Below are positions 9,004-19,174 of a stretch of 64,000 nucleotides of DNA, piece after piece. The notes beneath the pieces are model-generated. The model was given only the letters and a program-made list of their open reading frames with translations. It ran no database searches and had not been told where the DNA came from. This stretch comes from Alkalimarinus alittae. Its GTDB lineage: Bacteria > Pseudomonadota > Gammaproteobacteria > Pseudomonadales > Oleiphilaceae. The stretch spans positions 868,001 to 932,000 of the forward strand of contig NZ_CP100390.1 of the NCBI RefSeq assembly GCF_026016465.1, in the 5' to 3' direction. How positions within the stretch are numbered: the first letter of the stretch is position 1; every line of letters starts with the position of its first letter. Position numbers and translations under genes: made by a program.

Positions 9004-9933
9004 ATGACTATATCTATAATTTGCACCAACAAAGACCCCAAACCTTGGGTGGAGGCCTTAGAAGAGCTGGATCCTACGCTCGATATTCAAGTTTGGCCAA
9101 GCGAGCGTAATAAGGCGGATGTTGAGTTTGTGTTGTGCTGGAATCATCCAGAGGGTGTACTTGCAAATTACCCAAATTTGAGATGTATTTGTTCGATGGG
9201 CGCAGGTATAGATCATTTATTGAATGATGTCTATTTACCAAAAGATCTGCCCATATTAAGAATCGTAGACCCGTTATTAGCGCAGTCTATGTTTGAATAT
9301 ATTTGTGCTGCAGTGATGTGTCACTATCGAGGGTTTGATTTGTATAACGCTCAGCAAGGTGAATCAAATTGGTTTCCGCAGCCGCCTAAATCAATATCTC
9401 AAACCACCATCGGGATGATGGGGTTAGGTCATATTGGTGAATATACTGCTAACCGGTTTTCGGAATTCGGGTTTAATGTGATCGGTTGGTCGCGAACTCA
9501 AAAAAATATTAAAGGCGTAAGGTCTTACACGGGGGAGGTACAGCTTGATGAGTTTCTCTCGCACGCCAATATATTGATATGCCTGCTGCCGCTGACCAAC
9601 GAAACGCGTGACATACTTAACCTAAAAAACTTTAATAAGTTACCAACAGGTGCTTATTTAGTTAATGTGGCAAGAGGCGAGCATCTGGTTGAAGAAGATT
9701 TGATAACAGCATTGAATGAAGGTCAACTTCGAGGTGCATGCCTTGATGTGTTTAGAGAAGAACCACTCATTAAAAACCATCTATTTTGGCAGCACGATAA
9801 AATATTTGTAACACCTCATTGCGCCAGCATTACAGACCCTATCTCGGTAGCGCCACAAATCCTTAACAATTATCGGCTTATGCAAGATGGTAAGCCCTTA
9901 TTGAATCAGGTTAATTTGATGCGTGGATATTAG
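9004..9933 (+). CDS. GhrA-like 2-hydroxyacid dehydrogenase (glyoxylate/hydroxypyruvate reductase)
   Basis: 309 residues with the NAD(P)-binding motif MGLGHIGEYTANRF near residue 137, the substrate-binding arginine in NVARGEHLVEEDL, the glutamate in DVFREEPL and the catalytic histidine in VTPHCASI. This set is that of D-isomer-specific 2-hydroxyacid dehydrogenases, and length and motif wording are closest to GhrA, which reduces glyoxylate and hydroxypyruvate. It starts 37 bases after the c-di-GMP gene on the same strand, so it could be read through from it, but there is no functional link. Its exact substrate preference is an inference. Confidence 0.85.
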   Translation: MTISIICTNKDPKPWVEALEELDPTLDIQVWPSERNKADVEFVLCWNHPEGVLANYPNLRCICSMGAGIDHLLNDVYLPKDLPILRIVDPLLAQSMFEYICAAVMCHYRGFDLYNAQQGESNWFPQPPKSISQTTIGMMGLGHIGEYTANRFSEFGFNVIGWSRTQKNIKGVRSYTGEVQLDEFLSHANILICLLPLTNETRDILNLKNFNKLPTGAYLVNVARGEHLVEEDLITALNEGQLRGACLDVFREEPLIKNHLFWQHDKIFVTPHCASITDPISVAPQILNNYRLMQDGKPLLNQVNLMRGY

Positions 9934-10107
9934 CCATACTACTTACACTGATCATTATATTGCAAACGTACATTCTAGCGCGTCAATATCAATAGTTGAG
10001 CTTGTATAGGGCTTTGACGCTATAATGAATGCAATTGTTATTTGAAATCTTAAGATTATTATTCAAATTTAAGTTATTAACGACGCAGCAGAGCTGCAGG
10101 AAAGTGA

Positions 10108-12591
10108 ATGTCAAAGAAGAAAGTACGTGATCCTTATGCCCAGAGAGAGGCGGAGAAGTACGATAATCCAGTGCCTAGTAGAGAGTTTATACTTGAGCAT
10201 TTAGAAAAAACTAAAGAGCCCGCCACTCATCCTGAGTTGTGTGAGACGCTTAATTTAAAAGATGAAGATTCTATAGAAGCGATTAGACGCAGACTGATTG
10301 CAATGAGCCGAGATGGGCAGCTTATTTGTAATCGCCGAGGCCAGTATGTGCCGACCAGTAGTATCAGCTTAATTAAAGGGCGAGTTCAGGGCCACAAAGA
10401 CGGGTTTGGGTTTGTTATCCCTGAAGACGGCTCGCCTGATTTGTTCCTGACAGCGCGACAGATGCGATCGGTAATTCATGGCGATCGTGCGTTGGTGCGA
10501 GTCGATGATGTCGATTCGCGTGGGCGCAGAATGGCTATTGTGGTTGAAGTATTAGAGCGAAATACTGAACAAGTCGTAGGTCGCCTTTGTCTTGAAGGTG
10601 GTATTGCGTTTGTGACGCCAGAAAACACCAAAATAGCGAATGATGTCATGATTCCGCTTGATGCCTGTATGGGTGCTGAGCATGGGCAGTATGTGGTGGT
10701 TGAAATTACTCAGCACCCGACGGTTCGAACCAGCGCTATTGGTAAAGTACTTGAAGTAATGGGCGACCACATGGCGCCGGGCATGGAAATCGATGTTGCT
10801 ATTCGTTCACACAGCATCCCGTTTATTTGGCCGGCTGAAGTTAACGAGGCTGTAAAAGGTTTTTCAAGTGAAGTGGTTGAGAGTGATAAGCAGCACCGAA
10901 TTGATATTCGTCACCTACCTTTGGTCACGATTGATGGTGAAGACGCACGCGATTTTGATGACGCGGTTTACTGTGAACCGAATAAAAAGGGTGGTTGGAG
11001 GCTAATTGTTGCGATCGCTGATGTTGCTCATTATGTAAAAATGGGGCAGCCGTTAGATCTTGAAGCGTTTAACAGAGGGAATTCTGTTTACTTTCCCGAC
11101 CATGTTGTACCGATGTTACCCGAAGTACTTTCAAACGGTTTGTGCTCATTAAACCCTGAGACAGATCGGCTCTGTATGGTCTGTGAAATGAACATTGACA
11201 AACAGGGTGTGCTACAAGACTACACGTTTTATGAAGGGGTCATGTATTCTCATGCTCGACTAACGTACACCAAAGTCAGCTCGATGCTGGAGCACCCTGA
11301 GAGTGAAGAAGGTCAGTTGTTGTGTGAACGATATGCGAGCACCTTGCCTCATTTGCATAATCTGTTCGATCTTTATCATGCATTAAGGCATGCGCGCGAC
11401 CAGCGCGGTGCGATTGATTTTGAAACCGTTGAGACCCGAATACTGTTCGGCGAAGGACGAAAAATCGAGCAGATTGTGCCAACTCAACGAAACGAAGCGC
11501 ATAAAATTATCGAAGAGTGCATGCTGTCAGCCAACGTAGCCACAGCGCTCTTCTTAAAGAAAAATAAAATGCATACATTGTATCGTGTGCATGAAGGTCC
11601 TGGCCCAGAAAAGCTTGAAAACCTAAGAGAGTTTTTAGGTGAGCTAGGGCTTCAGCTACCAGGTGATAGGGAGAAGCCAAAACCTTCTGATTATCAGGTG
11701 CTACTGTCTCAAATTAAAGATCGACCAGATTTTAGTGTGATACAGACGGTTATGCTGCGTTCACTCAGTCAAGCGGTATATAGCCCAGAAGAAGAAGGGC
11801 ACTTTGGCTTGGGATACCCTCATTATGCACACTTTACATCGCCCATTAGACGTTACCCAGACCTTACTGTGCATCGCGCTATTAAGTCAGTGATCCATAG
11901 CGAAAAAGAATGTGCTGAAGTGCAGCGTACTGATGTCATCAAACCAAAAGAGAACCCGTATCACTATGACTTGCCACAAATGTTGCAGTTAGGTGAGCAT
12001 TGTTCAATGACAGAGCGCCGCGCAGATGAAGCGACTCGCGACGTAGTGAGTTGGCTTAAGTGTGAGTTCTTGCAGCAGCATTTGGGTGAAACCTTCGAAG
12101 GCCTTATTTCCGGGGTCACGTCATTTGGATTCTTTGTTGAGCTCAAAGATCTATATATTGATGGCTTAGTGCACGTGACCTCGCTGAAAAGTGACTATTA
12201 TCAGTATGATCAGGCTAAGCACCGATTAGTGGGTGAGCGAACGGGTGCTAGTTATCGCTTAGGTGACACCGTCAGTGTTCAAGTGGTCAGAATAGACCTT
12301 GATGATCGCAAGATCGACTTTGAAATACTCGGCCAACCAAGTCGAAGAACTGAAAAGGGCGAAGGTGCTTCAAGGCGAAAAGCAGACAAAGGAAAGGGGC
12401 GGCCTAAAGGGGCGAGCAAGCCTAAAGGAAAGGGTAGTCGAAAAGCATTGTTAGATAAAATGCCTGAAAAAGGTAAAAAGAAAAAACCTGCGAAGAAAGT
12501 AGCTAAGAAAAAAACAGCCACTAAGTCATCGGCACCTAGAACTGCAAAAGCGGGAAGTGCTACACCTCGTAAGAGGAAGGTTCAGAAGTAA
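10108..12591 (+). CDS. rnr: Ribonuclease R
   Basis: 827 residues, the expected length. In order: an N-terminal helix-turn-helix (about 20-80), two cold-shock RNA-binding domains, the RNB catalytic domain with metal ligands Asp276, Asp282, Asp284 and Asp285 in DGEDARDFDDAVYCE, an S1 domain at about 660-740 (FEGLISGVTSFGFFVEL), and a lysine-rich tail of some 80 residues. RNase R is a processive 3'-5' exoribonuclease that digests structured RNA and works in rRNA quality control and in trans-translation. The ATG at 10108 follows a purine-rich AGGAAAG. It is the first gene of the rnr-rlmB pair, which is conserved in gammaproteobacteria. Confidence 0.97.
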   Translation: MSKKKVRDPYAQREAEKYDNPVPSREFILEHLEKTKEPATHPELCETLNLKDEDSIEAIRRRLIAMSRDGQLICNRRGQYVPTSSISLIKGRVQGHKDGFGFVIPEDGSPDLFLTARQMRSVIHGDRALVRVDDVDSRGRRMAIVVEVLERNTEQVVGRLCLEGGIAFVTPENTKIANDVMIPLDACMGAEHGQYVVVEITQHPTVRTSAIGKVLEVMGDHMAPGMEIDVAIRSHSIPFIWPAEVNEAVKGFSSEVVESDKQHRIDIRHLPLVTIDGEDARDFDDAVYCEPNKKGGWRLIVAIADVAHYVKMGQPLDLEAFNRGNSVYFPDHVVPMLPEVLSNGLCSLNPETDRLCMVCEMNIDKQGVLQDYTFYEGVMYSHARLTYTKVSSMLEHPESEEGQLLCERYASTLPHLHNLFDLYHALRHARDQRGAIDFETVETRILFGEGRKIEQIVPTQRNEAHKIIEECMLSANVATALFLKKNKMHTLYRVHEGPGPEKLENLREFLGELGLQLPGDREKPKPSDYQVLLSQIKDRPDFSVIQTVMLRSLSQAVYSPEEEGHFGLGYPHYAHFTSPIRRYPDLTVHRAIKSVIHSEKECAEVQRTDVIKPKENPYHYDLPQMLQLGEHCSMTERRADEATRDVVSWLKCEFLQQHLGETFEGLISGVTSFGFFVELKDLYIDGLVHVTSLKSDYYQYDQAKHRLVGERTGASYRLGDTVSVQVVRIDLDDRKIDFEILGQPSRRTEKGEGASRRKADKGKGRPKGASKPKGKGSRKALLDKMPEKGKKKKPAKKVAKKKTATKSSAPRTAKAGSATPRKRKVQK

Positions 12592-12628
12592 TGAACGTCA
12601 ATATAATTGTAAATGGTAATGCTTAATA

Positions 12629-13369
12629 ATGACTGAGCTTCAAACTGTTTTCGGCTTACATGCAGTATCTGCATTGCTAGAAAAAGACCCTGAAAAAATA
12701 AAACGTCTATTAGTGCTTCGAGGACGTAAAGATAAACGACTAGAAAGTCTACTTGTTGCGGCCAGAAAGGCAGGCGTGAGTATCGAAAATATAGAACGTC
12801 ATCAATTAGATAAAATCGTGGCAGGTAATCACCAAGGCGTAATTGCAGAGTGTGATTCGATTGCAGAGATGGATGAAGGCGACTTAGAGACGTTACTGCA
12901 AGCGCTTACAGAAAAACCTTTTTTGCTAGTACTGGACGGTGTCACGGACCCCCATAACCTTGGCGCCTGCTTACGATCGGCTGATGCTGCAGGTGTACAT
13001 GCTGTCATTGCACCAAAAGATAAGTCTGCCCCGCTGAATGGCGTTGCCCGAAAAGTGGCGTGTGGCGCGGCAGAGCATGTGCCGTATATCAAAGTAACTA
13101 ACCTAGCCAGAACCCTTAAATGGTTGAAGCAATATGGCATTTGGCTGGTCGGTGCAGCGGGAGAAACCGAGCAAACCATCTATGAAAACGACTTTAACGG
13201 TGCAATTGCATTGATTATGGGTGCAGAGGGTAAGGGGCTTCGCCGCTTGACCAAAGAACACTGCGATGGCCTTGTTAAAATACCCATGGCAGGCTCGGTG
13301 AGTAGTTTGAACGTCTCGGTAGCGACAGGTATTTGTTTGTTTGAGGCTGTCAGGCAGAGACGTCTATAA
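12629..13369 (+). CDS. rlmB: 23S rRNA (guanosine-2251-2'-O)-methyltransferase
   Basis: 246 residues of the SpoU/TrmH family: a short N-terminal substrate-binding domain that begins TVFGLHAVSALLE, then a SPOUT knot domain with LDGVTDPHNLGACLRSADA (motif 1), IMGAEGKGLRRL (motif 2) and IPMAGSVSSLNVSVATGI (motif 3). RlmB methylates G2251 in the peptidyl-transferase centre using S-adenosylmethionine. It lies 37 bases after rnr, as in most gammaproteobacteria, and is followed by the S6/S18/L9 ribosomal protein genes. Confidence 0.97.
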   Translation: MTELQTVFGLHAVSALLEKDPEKIKRLLVLRGRKDKRLESLLVAARKAGVSIENIERHQLDKIVAGNHQGVIAECDSIAEMDEGDLETLLQALTEKPFLLVLDGVTDPHNLGACLRSADAAGVHAVIAPKDKSAPLNGVARKVACGAAEHVPYIKVTNLARTLKWLKQYGIWLVGAAGETEQTIYENDFNGAIALIMGAEGKGLRRLTKEHCDGLVKIPMAGSVSSLNVSVATGICLFEAVRQRRL

Positions 13370-13562
13370 CACATCAATGGCAAGTGGTTAGCTACCCATT
13401 GAGCGCCTTTGTACGCCATCGTTTGTTTTTTGTTCAGATTCTTCTTGCAACCCCATAGCTTAAACACTAAAATGCGCGGTTCTTAAAACACATCAATTCA
13501 ACTCCTTGCTTCTCAAAGCGATTTACTGCTAGTGGGAGGCTTATAACCCGTAGGGAGATACA

Positions 13563-14003
13563 ATGCGTCATTACGAAATCGTAATTCTGGTGCACCCGGA
13601 TCAAAGCGAGCAAGTTCCAGCAATGGTTGAGCGTTACACAGGCATCATCGCTGATGCTGGTGGTGAAGTTCATCGCTTAGAAGATTGGGGCCGCCGCCAC
13701 ATGGCTTATCCTATCAACAAAATTCACAAAGCACATTATGTTCTTATGAACATTGAATGTACTGGTGAAGCGTTGGATGAGCTATCTCACAACTTCCGTT
13801 TCAACGACGCGATCATTCGTGACATGATCATTCGTCGCAAAGAAGCGATCACTGAAGTTTCTCTAATTAAAGCATCTGAAGGCCGTGAAGAGCGTAGATA
13901 TGATCGTGAAGATCGTCGTCCTGCTCCTGAAGCTGCTGAAGAGAGTACAGCTGAAACTACTGATGCTGCTGATACTGACGACCAGGCAGAAGGCGAAGAG
14001 TAA
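13563..14003 (+). CDS. rpsF: 30S ribosomal protein S6
   Basis: 146 residues beginning [18 protein letters not shown], with the S6 core and [18 protein letters not shown]6 forms a dimer with S18 on the 30S platform. The tail after residue about 105 is long and acidic (rich in Glu, Asp, Ala and Thr), somewhat longer than in E. coli, where RimK adds glutamates to the tail. A strong AGGGAG lies 6 bases before the ATG. It is the first gene of an rpsF-rpsR-DUF2232-rplI run; the 190-base leader is long enough for the S6:S18 autoregulatory site known in other bacteria, but I did not identify it. Confidence 0.98.
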   Translation: MRHYEIVILVHPDQSEQVPAMVERYTGIIADAGGEVHRLEDWGRRHMAYPINKIHKAHYVLMNIECTGEALDELSHNFRFNDAIIRDMIIRRKEAITEVSLIKASEGREERRYDREDRRPAPEAAEESTAETTDAADTDDQAEGEE

Positions 14004-14063
14004 TCTTCCTCTTGTACTAATTGGTTAATTATTAGTTAAAAAATTAAATTTGGAGAAATTACA

Positions 14064-14294
14064 ATGGCTCGTTTTTTTCGTCGTCGTAAGTTTTGCCGCT
14101 TCACTGCTGAAGGGGTTAAAGAAATAGATTACAAAGATATCGAAACTTTAAAAGGTTACGTATCTGAAACCGGTAAAATCGTTCCTAGCCGTATTACTGG
14201 TACTAAAGCTCGTTACCAGCGTCAGTTGGCAACAGCGATTAAACGTGCACGTTACGTGGCTCTGTTACCTTTTACAGATAACCACCACGAGTAA
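14064..14294 (+). CDS. rpsR: 30S ribosomal protein S18
   Basis: 76 residues, [18 protein letters not shown]..., ending [16 protein letters not shown], a full-length S18 with the usual basic N-terminus. A clear GGAGAAAT stands before the ATG. It lies 60 bases after rpsF. S18 binds S6 on the platform of the small subunit. Confidence 0.98.
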   Translation: MARFFRRRKFCRFTAEGVKEIDYKDIETLKGYVSETGKIVPSRITGTKARYQRQLATAIKRARYVALLPFTDNHHE

Positions 14295-14318
14295 GTTAAA
14301 AAGTAGCGATTACCCTGT

Positions 14319-15182
14319 ATGCGTGCATTAGCGGAATTTTTGATGCGAGGCCCTAAGCAGGCCGTAGTCGTGGCGGTGATTGCCGCAGCACTGCCTTTAA
14401 TGTTTTGGTTAAGTGCGGCTGTTCTAACTCTGGTTACGTTACGTAAAGGAGTTGGACAAGGAATAAACGTTTTGGCTTGGGCTTTACTACCGGCTGTAGC
14501 ATGGTGGGTTAAGCTCGGCGATCCGGGAATAGTGTTAGTGTTAGTATTCTCTTGGGTTATGGCTGTTGCATTGCGACAGGCGATATCTTGGGAGAAAGCG
14601 TTAATTGCAGGTGTTATGGCTGCGTTTATAACAGGGCTTTTATTGCCCGTGTTATTGCCAGATGTAATACAGCAATTAATTGATATGGCCAAAGAAGTAT
14701 ATAGTCAGATCGACCCTGAGATGGTTAAACAGCTCAGTGGAGAGTTAGAACCTGCGTTCACCTCTCTAATGGTCGGCAGCTTGGCAACGACATATCTTGC
14801 AATAGCACTCGGAGCGGTGATGTTAGCTAGAAGCTGGCAGTCTACGCTTTATAATCCTGGGGGCTTCCGTGAGGAGTTTCATAGTTTTAAGTTGTCGCCA
14901 GTGTTCGCACTGAGCGCAGTAGGCTTAACACTATTTGGCCCTGCGATAAGTTTACATATTGTTCCTTTGGTACTAATTATGTTGGTACCGCTTGCACTAG
15001 CCGGCATTGCATTGGTACATGGTAGTGTGGCTAAACGGAATTTGGGCGGGCACTGGTTGTTTGTGTTTTATATGAGCACATTAATATTAGGGCCTAGCTT
15101 GTTTTTGCTGATTATTTTTATGGCGATATTGGATAGTTGGTTCGACTTTAGAGCTCGAATTAAAACGACCCCAATCGACTAG
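14319..15182 (+). CDS. DUF2232 multi-pass membrane protein
   Basis: 287 residues with about eight hydrophobic segments and almost no soluble domain. Proteins of the DUF2232/YybS kind sit between rpsR and rplI in Pseudomonas-like genomes, exactly as here, and the length fits. No catalytic motif is seen and no function is established, although the position inside a ribosomal-protein operon is strongly conserved. The ATG at 14319 is 24 bases after the rpsR stop. Confidence 0.8.
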   Translation: MRALAEFLMRGPKQAVVVAVIAAALPLMFWLSAAVLTLVTLRKGVGQGINVLAWALLPAVAWWVKLGDPGIVLVLVFSWVMAVALRQAISWEKALIAGVMAAFITGLLLPVLLPDVIQQLIDMAKEVYSQIDPEMVKQLSGELEPAFTSLMVGSLATTYLAIALGAVMLARSWQSTLYNPGGFREEFHSFKLSPVFALSAVGLTLFGPAISLHIVPLVLIMLVPLALAGIALVHGSVAKRNLGGHWLFVFYMSTLILGPSLFLLIIFMAILDSWFDFRARIKTTPID

Positions 15183-15224
15183 AAAAAATACAGCTATCAC
15201 AGACGGTTTAAAGAGGTTTGCGAG

Positions 15225-15671
15225 ATGGAAGTTATCCTGCTCGAGAAAGTCGGTAAACTCGGCGGCCTTGGTGACAAGGTTGGCGTAAAATCAGGTTACG
15301 GTCGTAACTACCTTATCCCTTATGGTAAGGCTGTTCCTGCTACTGCAACTAACGTTGCTGAGTTTGATGTTCGTCGTGCTGAGCTTGAAAAAGCGGCAGC
15401 CGAAAAACTTGCAGCAGCACAAGCGCGTGCTGAGCAAGTAAATGCACTTGAAGTCACAATCGCTTCTAAAGCGGGTGATGAAGGCAAATTGTTTGGTTCA
15501 ATTGGTGTTCGTGATGTTGCTGATGCAATCACGGCTGCTGGTGTTGAAGTGAACAAAAGTGAAGTTCGTCTTCCAGAAGGACCACTTCGCGCGATTGGTG
15601 AGTATGAAATTACTGTTCACCTTCACAGCGATGTGGATGCAATCGTTAAGTTGACCGTTGTTTCTGAGTAA
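15225..15671 (+). CDS. rplI: 50S ribosomal protein L9
   Basis: 148 residues with the L9 N-terminal domain ([19 protein letters not shown], then [16 protein letters not shown]), the long connecting helix rich in Ala, Glu and Lys, and the C-terminal domain with GKLFGSIG. L9 sits at the base of the L1 stalk and limits frameshifting. AGAGG stands about ten bases before the ATG. A strong hairpin follows the gene. Confidence 0.98.
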   Translation: MEVILLEKVGKLGGLGDKVGVKSGYGRNYLIPYGKAVPATATNVAEFDVRRAELEKAAAEKLAAAQARAEQVNALEVTIASKAGDEGKLFGSIGVRDVADAITAAGVEVNKSEVRLPEGPLRAIGEYEITVHLHSDVDAIVKLTVVSE

Positions 15672-15746
15672 TATTACTTAGATACAGTCTGCCACTCGTA
15701 GCTGTTTCATAGCTGATACGAGTTGGAGCTTAATGAGTTGTAAGTG

Positions 15747-15793
15747 CGGCCCGAGGGTGGCTAAAGTAATTACTTTAGTTAACCCTTGGGCCG
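15747..15793 (+). terminator. Hairpin after rplI
   Basis: Arms CGGCCCGAGGGT and ACCCTTGGGCCG are complementary apart from one pair, with an inner CTAAAGTAA/TTACTTTAG stem, followed by TATTTGTTT. The position 75 bases after the rplI stop and before the separate dnaB transcript suggests the end of the ribosomal operon. The T-run is interrupted, so a role as RNA processing site is also possible. Confidence 0.65.
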
Positions 15794-15914
15794 TATTTGT
15801 TTCTAGTGTATGTTTTTATTTTTAATTCTTGTACTCGCGCATTAATATAGCCTAATGTATTGCGTTATCCTTATATGTTTCCCACTCTTACTACAAAAGT
15901 TGTCACGGTAGATC

Positions 15915-17294
15915 ATGAATAATATGAGTACTGATAAAGAATTGAGCCAGCTTAAGGTTCCACCGCACTCGATAGAGGCTGAGCAGTCTGTATTGGGTGG
16001 CTTAATGCTCGATAACAGCAAATGGGATGTGGTAGCTGACAAGGTTGTTGAAGAAGATTTCTATCGCCATGAGCATAAGCTAATTTATCGCGTTATTGCT
16101 CGGCTGGCGGGAGAAGCAAAGCCACTTGACGTGGTTACTCTGTCTGAAGAGTTAGAAAAACTTGGCGAATTACAGAATGCCGGTGGTCTATCATATTTAG
16201 GAGACTTAGCCAAGAATACGCCCAGTGCGTCTAACATCAGAGCGTATGCTGAAATTGTCAGTGAGCGTTCTATTATTAGAAAACTCATCACTGCCTCAGG
16301 TGAAATTACCGATTCGGCCTTTAACACCCAAGGCCGAACAAGTGCGGAATTACTGGACGAAGCTGAGCGTAAAGTATTTCAGATTTCGGAGTCTAGAGCA
16401 TCAGAAGGTGGGCCGCAGAACGTTAACCCAATCCTTACTCAGACACTTGAGCGGATTGATGAGTTATTTAACACCGATGACCCGCTAACAGGCACAACGA
16501 CTGGCTTTAGGGATCTAGACGCAAATACTGGAGGGCTGCAGCCGTCAGACTTGGTGATTGTCGCCGCCAGGCCGTCGATGGGTAAAACTGCATTTGCCAT
16601 GAACTTGGTTGAAAATGCCCTATTAGGGGCCGGTAAGCCTGTACTGGTATTTAGCATGGAGATGCCGTCCGACGCCATCGTTATGCGTATGTTGTCGTCT
16701 ATGGGGCGTATCCATCAAGGACGTGTAAGAAGTGGTAAGCTGGAAGAAGATGATTGGCCTCGTTTAACCTCGGCAGTGAGTTTATTAAAAGATAAGCCGT
16801 TGTATATCGATGATACAGCAGGGTTAAGCCCAACTGAGGTTCGTTCGAGAGCGCGTAGAATTGCGCGTGAAACAAAACAAGAGTTTGGCTTAATTATGAT
16901 CGATTACCTGCAGTTAATGCAGGTGCCGGGTAATAGTGAAGGCCGTACCTCTGAAATATCTGAAATATCTCGGTCTTTAAAAGCCTTAGCAAAAGAACTT
17001 AAATGCCCTGTTGTTGCGCTATCTCAGCTTAACCGAAGTTTGGAGCAGCGGCCGAATAAGCGCCCGATCAACTCAGACTTGCGTGAGTCGGGTGCGATCG
17101 AGCAGGATGCCGATATCATCATGTTTATCTATCGAGATGATTACTATAACGAAGATAGCCCTGATAAGGGGATAGCAGAGATTATTATTGGTAAGCAGCG
17201 AAACGGGCCTACTGGCACGATTAAGCTAGGCTTTCAGGGACAATTTACCAAGTTTGAAGATTTGGCTCACGTTGATTACGGTGATGAGTTTTAA
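15915..17294 (+). CDS. dnaB: Replicative DNA helicase DnaB
   Basis: 459 residues: an N-terminal helical DnaB domain from VPPHSIEAEQSVLGGLM, a linker, and a RecA-like motor domain with Walker A ARPSMGKTAF near residue 220, DYLQLMQ (Walker B region) and KQRNGPTGT near the end. It unwinds DNA ahead of the replisome. The start is ATG at 15915 (MNNMSTDKE); an internal ATG at 15924 is possible. No intein is present, as the length is normal. The stop overlaps the ATG of alr. Confidence 0.97.
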   Translation: MNNMSTDKELSQLKVPPHSIEAEQSVLGGLMLDNSKWDVVADKVVEEDFYRHEHKLIYRVIARLAGEAKPLDVVTLSEELEKLGELQNAGGLSYLGDLAKNTPSASNIRAYAEIVSERSIIRKLITASGEITDSAFNTQGRTSAELLDEAERKVFQISESRASEGGPQNVNPILTQTLERIDELFNTDDPLTGTTTGFRDLDANTGGLQPSDLVIVAARPSMGKTAFAMNLVENALLGAGKPVLVFSMEMPSDAIVMRMLSSMGRIHQGRVRSGKLEEDDWPRLTSAVSLLKDKPLYIDDTAGLSPTEVRSRARRIARETKQEFGLIMIDYLQLMQVPGNSEGRTSEISEISRSLKALAKELKCPVVALSQLNRSLEQRPNKRPINSDLRESGAIEQDADIIMFIYRDDYYNEDSPDKGIAEIIIGKQRNGPTGTIKLGFQGQFTKFEDLAHVDYGDEF

Positions 17295-18385
17295 TGACCA
17301 GACCGATCGTTGCAACTATAGATTTGCAAGCATTTAAGGCAAATTATGCGTTAGCAAAAAAATTTGCAGGTGATGCCTTGTGCGTAGCGGTTATTAAGGC
17401 GAATGGCTATGGGCATGGTATTTGTGAAGTTGCAAAAGCGTTACCTGACTCGACGCTCGCCGTCGCCTGTGTCGATGAAGCTATGCTGTTACGCAACGAA
17501 GGCATTGATAACCCTGTAGTGGTTCTTGAAGGGGCTTTCACGGGTGAAGAACTAGCGTTTGCTGCTGCACATAAGTTGCAGTTAATTGTTCATGCTGATT
17601 ATCAAATTGAGCAATTAGCTCAATTCCAACATAAAGATGCTGTGATTGATGTTTGGCTTAAACTTAATACTGGCATGAATCGCTTGGGGTTTTCTCCGGC
17701 TATTTCAGTTGATGTATTAACTAAACTTAAAGCGCTTACTTCGGTTCACGTAGTGGGTGTGATGACTCATTTTTCATCTGCTGACGAAATTGATAAGGCA
17801 GTGACGGAACAGCAATTAGCGCTGTTCCGCTCAGCCGTTCATGAAATGGGGGTTGCAGCAGATGGGTTACTGTTAACGGCTGCAAATTCAGCCGCGTTGA
17901 TAGAGCATAAAGCAACCCGCCTCGACTGCGTGAGGCCTGGTGTGATGTTGTATGGGTCTTCCCCTTTAGATCACTTATCATCAGAGGCAATGGGCTTAAA
18001 GGCTGTTATGTCGCTGCAGTCGCGTATTATGGCGATACATGAGATCGAGGCTGGTGATTGTGTCGGTTATGCCGGCACGTGGCGAGCAAGCCGTACAACC
18101 AAAATCGGTACAATTGCAGCTGGCTACGGCGATGGATATCCTCGTCACGCTGAGACAGGTACACCTGTTTGGATAGGCGACAGGGTAGTGCCATTAATTG
18201 GCCGTGTCTCGATGGATATGTTGAGTGTTGATCTTAGTTACCATCCAGAAGTAAACGTAGGTGATGAAGTTGAGTTATGGGGAAAAAATATCTCAGTCGA
18301 TGAAGTTGCCAAATCTGCTGGAACGATTAGTTATGAGCTGTTAACAGGGGTAACCGCTAGGGTACCTCGAAGATACGTTTCTTAA
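17294..18385 (+). CDS. alr: Alanine racemase
   Basis: 363 residues. Lys35 in AVIKANGYGHG is the PLP-binding lysine; the catalytic tyrosine lies in VGYAGTW (about residue 258) and AAGYGDGYPRH is the conserved following segment. It converts L- to D-alanine for peptidoglycan. Its ATG overlaps the dnaB stop (TAATG), an arrangement common in Pseudomonas-like bacteria, so the two genes are co-translated. Confidence 0.96.
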   Translation: MTRPIVATIDLQAFKANYALAKKFAGDALCVAVIKANGYGHGICEVAKALPDSTLAVACVDEAMLLRNEGIDNPVVVLEGAFTGEELAFAAAHKLQLIVHADYQIEQLAQFQHKDAVIDVWLKLNTGMNRLGFSPAISVDVLTKLKALTSVHVVGVMTHFSSADEIDKAVTEQQLALFRSAVHEMGVAADGLLLTAANSAALIEHKATRLDCVRPGVMLYGSSPLDHLSSEAMGLKAVMSLQSRIMAIHEIEAGDCVGYAGTWRASRTTKIGTIAAGYGDGYPRHAETGTPVWIGDRVVPLIGRVSMDMLSVDLSYHPEVNVGDEVELWGKNISVDEVAKSAGTISYELLTGVTARVPRRYVS

Positions 18386-18504
18386 GCGCTGCTGTAAGTA
18401 AAGTGGCGCTTCAACGAAAGACAGTTGCAGTAAGTCAATTATCCTCCTTATATTTTCATATACACTGATACCTTCTAATTTATTTCGATTACTTGGATAA
18501 CCTA

Positions 18505-18918
18505 ATGATTAGTTGGAAAGCGCTTATTGTCGGGCTGATAGTGACGATTTTGGTCGGTCTATTTGGTCAGGCTCTTTATGTCTTGCTCGCATCATATATT
18601 GGCATGGCCGCGAGTGATTACGTCTTTTTTTCAACCTATAAGCAAGAAATTTGGTTTGTATTTGCCGTATTAGTTTATTGCTTAACGATGGCGTTTGGTG
18701 GTCTATTGACGGGTACGATGGCCTCTCATTATAAGGTAACGCATGCTTCCGTTGTTGGTTTTCTTGCCGGAATAGCCTCCATCATGTCTTCTGCAGAACG
18801 GGGTGATATTACCTTCATGGCTGTTGTGATGGTTTTTCTTGGGTGCTTATTTGCCTGTTTTGGCGGAGTGTTTGCCCGTCGAGTATCTGAGCAGTATGAA
18901 GAAGATGTAGAGAATTAA
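18505..18918 (+). CDS. Small four-helix membrane protein of unknown function
   Basis: 137 residues from the ATG at 18505 (MISWKALIVGLIVTI...); a TTG at 18493 would add four residues. Four hydrophobic segments at about 5-30, 45-70, 77-95 and 103-125 suggest a small integral membrane protein with glycine-rich helices (MAFGGLLTGTMASHY, LFACFGGVFARR). The C-terminus is acidic and cytoplasmic in character. I do not recognise a family. It stands alone between alr and the convergent fnr gene. Confidence 0.6.
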   Translation: MISWKALIVGLIVTILVGLFGQALYVLLASYIGMAASDYVFFSTYKQEIWFVFAVLVYCLTMAFGGLLTGTMASHYKVTHASVVGFLAGIASIMSSAERGDITFMAVVMVFLGCLFACFGGVFARRVSEQYEEDVEN

Positions 18919-19133
18919 AGGTATAACTAGCTAGGCTTAGGTTCACTTATTATTATGGAGTATATCTGAAATGAAATCAGTACTCATTAAGCCAGTAAAA
19001 TGATATTTCATAATTTATTGCTTAAAGTGGGTGATTTTAGGGGTGAAAAACTACCATAAAGTGATATAAATCAATATTTGATTTTATACTAATAAGTAGG
19101 TATTATTCTTGTAGTTAATTAACGTCTAAACAT

Positions 19134-19162
19134 AAAAAAAGAGGCATAAAGCCTCTTTTTTT
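19134..19162. terminator. Bidirectional terminator between the 18.5-kb gene and fnr
   Basis: AAAAAAAGAGGC, loop ATAAA, GCCTCTTTTTTT: a perfect stem with A-run and T-run on the two sides, so it can stop transcripts from both convergent directions. It lies 12 bases after the fnr stop. Confidence 0.9.
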
Positions 19163-19174
19163 AGCATGATTGTA

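Noticed and set aside
13467-13673. Minus-strand frame over the rpsF start
   Set aside because: Shadow of rpsF and its leader; no ribosome-binding site.
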